From: Euryarchaeota archaeon UBA602
Lineage (GTDB): Archaea > Thermoplasmatota > Poseidoniia > Poseidoniales > Thalassarchaeaceae
Length of the DNA: 5,702 bases
Reading direction: 5' to 3'
Assembly: GCA_002498455.1 (NCBI GenBank)
Contig: DAHO01000108.1
Location: 1-5,702 of the forward strand
Shown here: one piece after another, positions 1-5,702 of the stretch
Position numbering within the stretch: the first letter of the stretch is position 1
How the letters are laid out: the number at the start of each line of letters is the position of its first letter
Made by a program: the position numbers and the translations under genes
Notes under the pieces: model-generated
What the model saw: the letters and a program-made list of their open reading frames with translations, nothing else
What the model was told of the DNA's origin: nothing
Database searches by the model: none

Positions 1-3000
1 TCGTCTTCCCAAGTTTCCTTCGGGATGTCCCCTTTGGCATCTAAGCCCGAAAATTCGGCCATCTCAGGAAGCCCGTCTGAGCCATATGAATCTTGATTGA
101 CAATCCGTAAATCCGACAACCTCTGACCGACGAGTTCAGATTCCTGTCTAGCCTTCTTTTTCGCCTTCTTTTTGCGTCGACGCTTCCGAACCAACATGAA
201 GAGGAGAATGATCATCGCCAGTAAAATGCCAATGTATACCGCCAATTGCGCGAGAATGTAATCAACACCAATCACCAATCGGAAGCTGACCGTGTCGATC
301 TGATTTTCACAAGATTGGGCGTCATTTGAGGTACAAATCGGGACATAATAGGTCAACATCTGCGACCCATCATTGTCGGAAAGTTCTCCTCGCCCCATTT
401 CACTCTTGAAATTGGAGAATGAAATCCCCCATGGCAGTGTCAATTGGACACGGACCGATGGTGAAAAAATCTCATCATCATTGATAAATAATGATTCTAA
501 ATTATCATTTGAGTTATCAGCAAATGGAGTCTGAACATCCATCTCAATATCTTCTCCTGGAGGGATTTCAATTCCTGAACCACCGTCATTGGCTGCAAGG
601 AGCGAATCCGTCAAGAGGAGCATACTTTGCTGCACCAAGTCAGGATTGGTACCCGAACCCCCAACATACTCGACGTTCAATTGAACATCAGAAACCTCGA
701 CGAGGACACGTATGGGACGTAAATCAGACAATGCTGAAGTCGGCAATAATTCCAAACCATCGACACGGGCTGAAATTGAAATATATCCGGGATTTTTCAG
801 ATAGATTTGATCCTGCTGATTGGCCTCTCGAATGGCCTCCTGCATACCATCATTGATCTCTTCTTCAACAATCAAGGCAACCCGATTGGCAAAGTCGTTC
901 AGCCCCTGTGTACTGAATTCGAATGGGACGTCTTCGTCACCAACGGGGACGGTGATGCTGTCATTTAGGGGTGCAAGAAGCCCGCCCTCCATTTGATCAC
1001 CAAAGTGAACAAATCGGCGAATTAGGTCTGAAGGTACGGCTTCAATATCGATATTGGGATTTTCATCTAAAACACTCTGAGGCACACCCACACGATAGAG
1101 CAAGAATTCCATTTGTCCACCTGCAGTGATTTCGACCGATTGACTCCACTCGTTGATATCCAAATTGGACAATTCTACATCGACATTTAGACCAACACAG
1201 GTACGCTGATTCGGACCACAAACCAAATCCAGACTGTTCAACCCGCAACCTGAACCTCGGCAAATGGCATGACGCCAATCGTAAGGTTGTGCCCCAGTAA
1301 TGGAAGCCGATTGATCCTGAGGGCTACCAATCGTGTGTGTGAATCGAATGGTCTCTGGGTTGCCTTCAGTCGAACGAATATAGTCCGGGAGAATAATCTC
1401 CAGTGTAACATCGGCTCTAGGCAATTGATCTTCCATCCAATCAACCAGAGACGATGAGTTGAAGTCGCCACTAAGTACGACGCCATTGAGAATGGCTGCA
1501 CGATCTTCTTGGGTAATCATACTTGGATCAATCCCAAGCAAATCAATCTCAAATTTCTCTGCGAAAGCGTTGATTGCATTGCCAAAATCCATGTCGAATG
1601 GGTTGGTACGGGTCGTCAAGTAGACCGGGTAAGTCCCATTCATTGCGGTTTCTCCAAGAATACACCAGGTACTAGGTGCTGATTCAACGCAGGTGGTACC
1701 CGGGCTGTGAACGAAATCTAGGCCCCCAAATTGATCTGAAGAAGAAAATGTGAATGGCTCAAATTCAATGTCAATTGGACTCAAGTCGGCGATGATACCG
1801 TTCATGTCCTCCACCGGAACTTTATCGGCAAAATCTGACAAGTTCGCGAGATCGGTATGATGTGCTAAGCGTAGACCATCGGCCGTGACCCATGGAACCG
1901 TAACACGGTCGTCAACATAGGACCAATCCCAATTGTTCAGTGTGTCCGCACCCACGTGATGGATACCAAGTTGCACTTCGATTGTAGTGGCACGTTCATC
2001 AGATGCATCAACCAAAACCTCAACCTGAAGTCCTCGATCATTTTCTAAATCAAGCTCAACCGCTTTCGTATTGGTTTCGCGACGCGCCATGGTAATCGAC
2101 GCAGATTGATTCAACCACTCATCATTGCTTGCATCTTTGTGATCGACCAACCAGCGTGCGTAAGTGTAACCATATCCGCCCATACTGGCTGGAATCAAAT
2201 CTCCTTGACTTCCCGCATCCACCACCGTCCCATAGGATGGTGGGACGAATTCGTAGGATGCCGCATGTCCCGGAAGAGTGGTCAAATTCATGTCTGTACG
2301 AACGGTTCCACCCATCGTTAGCAGCCCTTGATATGCACGTTCAACTTCCATTCCGACCTGAGTCATGCCCAAATCGGCAGGGTCTACACTGAGGGCCATT
2401 GTGGTGCGCAAGCAAAGAGGAGGATTGTAGGCATCATTGGGTAATCCCGCGACCTCATCTGCACTATCCTGATCACGATCGTCTGTACATTCGATGCTTT
2501 GGTCCTCGTAAGTGATTTGATTGACATAGGAGGTCTGAACTCCAGTAGCGGTACCAAATCCGTTGTTGATGAGCCCTGTGACGGTAGAGGTCACTGAGTT
2601 GAGCAGCATGTCTCGAACAGTGGAACCCGAGAGTGTGACATAGTCCAGATAATTGCGAATGTAATCCGCAGGAATACCGTCCATAGACGCGTTGGAACCG
2701 TTGCCCAAAGGCAAATCTTCCAACATGATGTCATCGCGGCGGATTTCGTGAATGGCCCACTCCAAAGTGACCGACATTACGGTAGAGTTCACCATATTCA
2801 CATTGTATCGACCCTCGATCCATTCCATCGAAGCGGTTTCATCATCGGCAAAATTGTAGTCATCACAAATTCCCGCCGTACTGTTCCAAGTTTCACAGAT
2901 GTTGTTGACCACTTCAGGATTGCCGGGGTCCGCGGAGCCTGTGGTTGGAACAATCGACAACAATAAAACGGAGAGAATCACCCATGTGGTACGGACATTT

Positions 3001-3011
3001 TTCCCCCCCAT
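1..3011 (-). CDS. Large secreted, C-terminally membrane-anchored surface protein of unknown family (3' end beyond window)
   Basis: I read this frame codon by codon on the minus strand: it starts at ATG 3011-3009 and stays open for 1003 codons to the left edge, so the C-terminus is missing. Residues 1-27 look like a signal peptide: Lys4 and Arg7, a hydrophobic core at about 10-21, then a likely cut after Gly-Ser-Ala27. Residues 28-917 form an acidic, beta-rich-looking ectodomain with many Asn-X-Ser/Thr sequons and 12 cysteines in closely spaced groups (39/49, 175/200, 441/450, 584/589/598/605, 893/901). Residues 919-941 are a membrane span, followed by a stop-transfer cluster RKRRRKKKAKKKAR (942-955) and an acidic cytoplasmic tail. 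The topology is therefore type I: outside, one span, tail inside. The start is supported by the signal peptide directly after the ATG and by a TATA-like element about 27 bases upstream, which would suit a leaderless transcript. I recognise no known family; a cell-envelope or adhesion-type role is only a guess from topology. Confidence 0.88.
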   Translation of the reverse strand, partial: MGGKNVRTTWVILSVLLLSIVPTTGSADPGNPEVVNNICETWNSTAGICDDYNFADDETASMEWIEGRYNVNMVNSTVMSVTLEWAIHEIRRDDIMLEDLPLGNGSNASMDGIPADYIRNYLDYVTLSGSTVRDMLLNSVTSTVTGLINNGFGTATGVQTSYVNQITYEDQSIECTDDRDQDSADEVAGLPNDAYNPPLCLRTTMALSVDPADLGMTQVGMEVERAYQGLLTMGGTVRTDMNLTTLPGHAASYEFVPPSYGTVVDAGSQGDLIPASMGGYGYTYARWLVDHKDASNDEWLNQSASITMARRETNTKAVELDLENDRGLQVEVLVDASDERATTIEVQLGIHHVGADTLNNWDWSYVDDRVTVPWVTADGLRLAHHTDLANLSDFADKVPVEDMNGIIADLSPIDIEFEPFTFSSSDQFGGLDFVHSPGTTCVESAPSTWCILGETAMNGTYPVYLTTRTNPFDMDFGNAINAFAEKFEIDLLGIDPSMITQEDRAAILNGVVLSGDFNSSSLVDWMEDQLPRADVTLEIILPDYIRSTEGNPETIRFTHTIGSPQDQSASITGAQPYDWRHAICRGSGCGLNSLDLVCGPNQRTCVGLNVDVELSNLDINEWSQSVEITAGGQMEFLLYRVGVPQSVLDENPNIDIEAVPSDLIRRFVHFGDQMEGGLLAPLNDSITVPVGDEDVPFEFSTQGLNDFANRVALIVEEEINDGMQEAIREANQQDQIYLKNPGYISISARVDGLELLPTSALSDLRPIRVLVEVSDVQLNVEYVGGSGTNPDLVQQSMLLLTDSLLAANDGGSGIEIPPGEDIEMDVQTPFADNSNDNLESLFINDDEIFSPSVRVQLTLPWGISFSNFKSEMGRGELSDNDGSQMLTYYVPICTSNDAQSCENQIDTVSFRLVIGVDYILAQLAVYIGILLAMIILLFMLVRKRRRKKKAKKKARQESELVGQRLSDLRIVNQDSYGSDGLPEMAEFSGLDAKGDIPKETWED
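2998..3009. repeat. G7-A5 homopolymer pair at the start of the surface-protein gene
   Basis: On the coding (minus) strand the start codon runs directly into seven G (including the G of ATG) and then five A. This encodes Gly-Gly-Lys at residues 2-4, just ahead of the signal peptide core. Such tracts are prone to slippage in replication and in sequencing. In the present sequence the frame is intact and continues for 1003 codons, so there is no sign of an error here. Confidence 0.8.
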
Positions 3012-3033
3012 GAACCAGTTTGTTGTTCTGGTG

Positions 3034-3042
3034 GTTTAATTG
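3034..3042. promoter_or_regulatory. Candidate two-way archaeal TATA element between the divergent genes
   Basis: The gap between the minus-strand surface-protein gene and the plus-strand TYW2-like gene holds one AT-rich stretch, GTTTAATTG, in otherwise mixed sequence. It reads TTTAATT on one strand and AATTAAA on the other. Its centre (3038) lies 27 bases from the ATG at 3011 and 27 bases from the GTG at 3065. Archaeal TATA boxes usually sit about 25-30 bases before the transcription start, so one element could serve two leaderless transcripts. This is inference from spacing and composition; no clear BRE was identified. Confidence 0.35.
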
Positions 3043-3064
3043 GGTAGTGGCTCGACGTGTAGGT

Positions 3065-3952
3065 GTGGCACCGAATACAAGTCCGCATTTGCGTTTGGAA
3101 AAAGCGCTGACCGAGTGGTCGGGAGGCGTGTTGAATGGAACCATCCCAACCAAATGGGAAAAATTTGCAGATGTCGTGATTTTCCCAGAAAATTCTTTTC
3201 GGAACGGATGGGAATGCGATGATGAAATGTGGGCCATTATCGCTGATGCACTCAAGGTCAAACGAGTGGGTAGAATGGGTGAGGTACAAGGAAAATTCCG
3301 AGAAAGTGGTGTGGAATTGTTGTTCGGAGAAGACGATTGGGTCGTTCGACGAGAACATGGAATCAACTTCGGTTACAATTTTACTCAGTGCATGTGGAGC
3401 GCGGGCAACGTTACAGAACGTGGACGAATTGCCAATTCAAACCACGAAGGGGAGCGAATTCTGGATCTGTATGCAGGAATTGGTTACTACACGCTTCCCT
3501 ACTTGAGTGAAGGTGCAAGAGGAGCCAATGGTGAGCGTGGAATGGGGCGAGGAGCCGCACACGTTGTGGCTTGTGAATGGAATCCAAATGCCATCCGTGC
3601 TCTCAAATGGTCGCTCGAAAAAAATGGAGTCGCTGAACGCTGTACTGTACTGGAAGGTGACAATCGAATGCACCGTTTTGAACCTGAATTTGATCGGGTC
3701 AATCTGGGTTTGTTACCCTCATCTGAAGACGGATTGTCAATCGCGATTCAAGCTCTGAATCAAAAAGGAGGAATGTTGCATGTCCACGGATTGGCCAATG
3801 CTGGTGAGGAGCAACGGTGGGCGGAATCATTGGTAGAAGGCCTCGAGGGAATGGGACCCTTCAATTGCCAAATCGAGCATGTTGAGAAAGTCAAGTGGTA
3901 TGCTCCCCGCCAGCGTCACATTGTGGTTGACGTTCGTGTCCTGCCAGTATGA
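3065..3952 (+). CDS. taw2: TYW2/Taw2-like tRNA(Phe) 4-demethylwyosine aminocarboxypropyltransferase
   Basis: This enzyme would transfer the 3-amino-3-carboxypropyl group of S-adenosylmethionine to the wyosine base at G37 of tRNA(Phe), following Trm5 and Taw1. Residues (from the GTG at 3065) show a conserved N-terminal region (WEKF 31-34; TQCMWSAGN 107-115 with ER 118-119) and a Rossmann SAM-binding domain. That domain has motif I DLYAGIGYYTLP (134-145), the acidic strand end CEWNP (170-174), GDN (198-200) and DRVNLGLLPSSEDG (210-223). Glu-Trp-Asn-Pro and the NLGLLPSSE stretch point to TYW2 rather than the methyltransferase Trm5. Length is 295 residues, near archaeal relatives. The start is uncertain: the frame is open from TGA 3011, with TTG 3020, GTG 3047 and GTG 3065 possible. 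The first in-frame ATG (3227) falls inside conserved sequence. GTG 3065 fits the TATA spacing and avoids a Trp-rich leader. A Gly/Arg-rich insertion lies at about 150-164. Confidence 0.88.
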   Translation: MAPNTSPHLRLEKALTEWSGGVLNGTIPTKWEKFADVVIFPENSFRNGWECDDEMWAIIADALKVKRVGRMGEVQGKFRESGVELLFGEDDWVVRREHGINFGYNFTQCMWSAGNVTERGRIANSNHEGERILDLYAGIGYYTLPYLSEGARGANGERGMGRGAAHVVACEWNPNAIRALKWSLEKNGVAERCTVLEGDNRMHRFEPEFDRVNLGLLPSSEDGLSIAIQALNQKGGMLHVHGLANAGEEQRWAESLVEGLEGMGPFNCQIEHVEKVKWYAPRQRHIVVDVRVLPV

Positions 3953-3983
3953 ATTGAAGAACCTGATTCGTCACGGCATCGGT

Positions 3984-4949
3984 ATGGACCTCGGGATTGA
4001 GAATGAAGCACTGGCCTTCGCCGTCCCATACGTGCTGGGATTCATCGGTGCGATGTATGCCCTGTTGGGAATCTTCACAATCACCAAGTGGAAGCAATCT
4101 CAAGAGACCATCCGTAACTTATGGAAACGGACACTCGTCGCCACACCACTACTCATCGTGATTTTCGCAGCCATGCATTTTGGTGCGTTTGCATGGGGTT
4201 TACTTGTCGGAATTTTCGCAGTTGGTGCCCATCGCGAATATTGTACTGCCATCAACCTGGAAGACAAAGGAATACGAGCGGTTGGAATGGTGGTAATCGT
4301 GGCCACTGTAATTCTCGGCATGGACCCCGATGTCACAGAGATGAGCGTTTTTGCTTGGGCTGGACCGAATGCAGCGGGCTTGCTTGGGCTCAGCCTATTC
4401 CTCGGTGCTTTTGCGACATGGGCGATTCCCATCATCCAAGACCGCTCTGAAAATGTGACCAGTGAAGTGGGACGGGCATTGATTGGATTCGTCCTGATTT
4501 GGTTCTTCATCCACGGTGTATATCTGATGCATTTGGGTGAAGAAGTGGCTGTTGGTGCAGCTATTTTTGCGGTACTCAATGTCGCCATCAATGACTCCAT
4601 GGCCCTGGTGTTTGGACGAATCTTTGGCAAAAACAAATTCCGTCCAGTTCTGTCTCCAAAGAAAACTTGGGAGGGTGTATTTGGGGGCCTCTTTTCAGCA
4701 ACTTTGGTGGGCTATTTGGCTCAACCGTTGTTGCCTCAGTTTACTTCGATTGAAACCGCAGGTATCGCCGTGGTTTTGGCCATCATTGGAACGATGGGTG
4801 ACCTCATGTTATCTGCACTAAAGCGAGACCTAGAACTCAAGGATTGGTCACAAATGCTGCCAGGTCATGGAGGCATTCTTGATCGAGTGGATTCATTCAT
4901 TTTGGTCGCACCAGCAATTTACTGGATGATGTTGATGCTAGGAGCCTGA
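3984..4949 (+). CDS. cdsA: CdsA-family phosphatidate cytidylyltransferase (CDP-diacylglycerol synthase)
   Basis: This integral membrane enzyme would activate phosphatidic acid, or an archaeal analogue, with CTP to give the CDP-lipid used to build polar phospholipids. The 321 residues are highly hydrophobic, with roughly eight or nine spans (for example about 11-33, 53-82, 98-113, 130-151, 163-183, 188-210, 232-250, 259-278 and 303-320). Family marks are REY (84-86), INDSMALVFGRIFGK (202-216, usually D-T/S-x-A-Y), SPKKTWEG (224-231) and the C-terminal signature S-x-x-K-R-x4-K-D then LPGHGGILDRVDS (277-304), with Asp273, Lys280, Asp287 and Asp300 present. ATG 3984 is the first in-frame ATG, 31 bases after the TYW2-like stop. 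TTG 3954 is a less likely alternative that would add ten residues. The gene is probably co-transcribed with its upstream neighbour. The signature matches bacterial and eukaryotic CdsA better than the shorter archaeal CarS, so the exact lipid substrate is open. Confidence 0.9.
   Translation: MDLGIENEALAFAVPYVLGFIGAMYALLGIFTITKWKQSQETIRNLWKRTLVATPLLIVIFAAMHFGAFAWGLLVGIFAVGAHREYCTAINLEDKGIRAVGMVVIVATVILGMDPDVTEMSVFAWAGPNAAGLLGLSLFLGAFATWAIPIIQDRSENVTSEVGRALIGFVLIWFFIHGVYLMHLGEEVAVGAAIFAVLNVAINDSMALVFGRIFGKNKFRPVLSPKKTWEGVFGGLFSATLVGYLAQPLLPQFTSIETAGIAVVLAIIGTMGDLMLSALKRDLELKDWSQMLPGHGGILDRVDSFILVAPAIYWMMLMLGA
4938..4949. other. Convergent 12-base overlap of cdsA and the cyclophilin gene
   Basis: The TGA that ends cdsA (4947-4949, plus strand) lies inside the last codons of the cyclophilin gene, whose TAG is read at 4940-4938 on the minus strand. 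There is no intergenic space, so any terminators for the two transcripts must lie inside the opposite gene, and the 3' ends of the messages would be complementary. I see no hairpin or long T-run at the junction. Confidence 0.85.
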
Positions 4950-5702
4950 CTCAAGCCAAGCATCGACGACCGCTTCAATATCCGAATCTTTGGAGAAGAA
5001 ACCATGTTTTCGAATGGTCCATGCTGAACCCATCAACAGGGCGATTGACCACAACCAGAAGAAGAGCGTAAACACGAATCCAGATGTTTCGGAAACTGTG
5101 GTCAACAAGCCACTGTCTTCCTCGCCTGTAGAGTCCGCAGAAGAGGCCACGACACCGACCATCTCAATCTTGGAAATGTGTACCTCGTAAATCGGTCTTC
5201 CCGCAGATGATGCAGGGTTGGTCACAGGCTCTGAGCCCGAAGGGTCATCCGAGGTTGGTACCAATGCAATCGCCCGAACATGGCTCATCCCCTGTCGAAC
5301 CACGCCAAAGGTTGCATACCCCCCACTCGACGAATTTTCTTTGTCAAGGCCGTGGGCTTCCGTTTCGGCAATGTACCATTGAGAGTCAGCTGAATCCAAT
5401 TCCTGACCGCGGGCCATCCCAATGGCACCATCGACATGGGATAGATTGTCATTGAATTCAATCGGAATCGTTTCACCAGTGCCGCCACTACCGCATTGAG
5501 GGCTTGTGGCTGGATAGGCGCCCACCGCTTGGCAGGTGGGGTCGCCCGCTTGAGTCACAAAATCATCAATCACCCTATGGAAGAAAATGCCATCATACAA
5601 TCCAATTTCGACATGCTGAATCATGTTTGAAACGGTAATTGGAGCCCATTCTGGAAACAATTCAATGTAGATCTCACCCGAGACAACCGATTGGAAGTGA
5701 CC
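4938..5702 (-). CDS. Membrane-anchored extracytoplasmic cyclophilin-type peptidyl-prolyl isomerase (5' end beyond window)
   Basis: The minus-strand frame is open from the right edge to TAG at 4940-4938 and gives 254 residues; the N-terminus is missing (residue 1 is the first visible codon). The cyclophilin domain spans about 8-182: GEIYIELFPEWAP (9-21), FFHRVIDDFVTQAGDP (40-55), IGMARG (94-99), SQWYI (107-111) and YATFGVV (129-135). By alignment to human CypA, catalytic Arg55, Phe60 and Gln63 correspond to Arg43, Phe48 and Gln51. Met61 is replaced by Val49, Phe113 by Tyr110 and Trp121 is absent, as in many prokaryotic forms. An inserted loop at 56-76 carries two cysteines (57, 70). After a Ser/Thr/Glu-rich linker (186-207) comes a membrane span (208-230), Arg-Lys, and a short acidic tail. 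The catalytic domain should therefore lie outside the cell, and a signal peptide is expected in the missing part. Its role would be proline-limited folding of secreted proteins. Confidence 0.9.
   Translation of the reverse strand, partial: GHFQSVVSGEIYIELFPEWAPITVSNMIQHVEIGLYDGIFFHRVIDDFVTQAGDPTCQAVGAYPATSPQCGSGGTGETIPIEFNDNLSHVDGAIGMARGQELDSADSQWYIAETEAHGLDKENSSSGGYATFGVVRQGMSHVRAIALVPTSDDPSGSEPVTNPASSAGRPIYEVHISKIEMVGVVASSADSTGEEDSGLLTTVSETSGFVFTLFFWLWSIALLMGSAWTIRKHGFFSKDSDIEAVVDAWLESGS

Noticed and set aside
491..856. Plus-strand open frame of 121 codons
   Set aside because: It lies wholly inside the minus-strand surface-protein gene, which is open over 1003 codons with clear signal peptide and membrane anchor. 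The frame has no recognisable motif and an odd composition rich in His, Pro and Trp.
3020..3064. TTG 3020 as start of the TYW2-like protein
   Set aside because: It would add a Trp/Phe-rich leader only 9 bases from the divergent ATG and cover the only TATA-like element. GTG 3065 is preferred, though not proven.
2914..3366. Minus-strand frame of 150 codons crossing the divergent gap
   Set aside because: It runs antisense to the TYW2-like gene and out of frame into the surface-protein start, with a low-complexity Ser/Thr/Pro-rich translation. It is a shadow of the real genes.
3949..3957. ATGA stop-start overlap at the end of the TYW2-like gene, which would suggest translational coupling
   Set aside because: The ATG at 3949 is not in the cdsA frame and meets a stop after one more codon (ATG AAT TGA).
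4100..4636. Minus-strand frame of 178 codons
   Set aside because: It is the complement of cdsA, and its Ala/Thr/Pro/Ser-rich translation is typical of an antisense shadow. The cdsA reading has full family motifs.
5658..5660. TTG as the start of the cyclophilin gene
   Set aside because: The frame stays open upstream to the window edge and encodes the typical first strand of the fold (GEIYIEL) ahead of this codon, so it is an internal Leu.
1..5702. CRISPR arrays, insertion sequences, tRNA or rRNA genes, long direct or inverted repeats
   Set aside because: Nearly every base is inside one of four genes with intact frames, and reading both strands showed no regular repeats, transposase motifs or RNA-gene signatures.

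Overview
The window looks like a piece of archaeal chromosome, most plausibly from a planktonic euryarchaeon of the Marine Group II (Poseidoniales) type. The strongest argument is the gene at about 3065-3952, a TYW2/Taw2-type enzyme of wybutosine synthesis. That pathway is known in archaea and eukaryotes, not bacteria. Supporting but weaker points are the absence of Shine-Dalgarno sequences, a TATA-like element about 27 bases from the start codons it could serve, large secreted proteins with C-terminal membrane anchors, and a bacterial-type lipid gene in an archaeal setting. The lineage assignment is inference.

Layout: there are four protein genes and almost no intergenic space. (1) Bases 1-3011, minus strand: one uninterrupted reading frame of at least 1003 codons for a large surface protein. 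It has an N-terminal signal peptide, a cysteine-paired acidic ectodomain of about 890 residues, one membrane span, a polybasic stop-transfer stretch and a cytoplasmic tail that runs off the left edge. (2) Bases 3012-3064: a short divergent gap with a near-palindromic AT element that could drive transcription both ways. (3) Bases 3065-3952, plus strand: TYW2-like tRNA(Phe) G37 modification enzyme. (4) Bases 3984-4949, plus strand: CdsA-family phosphatidate (CDP-diacylglycerol) cytidylyltransferase, an integral membrane enzyme 31 bases downstream and probably co-transcribed. (5) Bases 4938-5702, minus strand: an extracytoplasmic cyclophilin with a C-terminal membrane anchor, its 5' end beyond the right edge. 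It converges on cdsA and the two reading frames overlap by 12 bases.

The two plus-strand genes are housekeeping functions (tRNA anticodon-loop modification and phospholipid activation). They sit between two minus-strand genes for envelope proteins with the same topology: outside domain, one span, short cytosolic tail. A surface-tethered prolyl isomerase would suit folding of large secreted proteins like the one at the left, but the sequence shows only proximity. I see no CRISPR array, insertion sequence, tRNA, rRNA or obvious horizontally acquired island. I did not find a new multi-gene system. The most notable points are the eukaryote-like TYW2, the bacterial-type CdsA, the unidentified giant surface protein and the compact two-way promoter.
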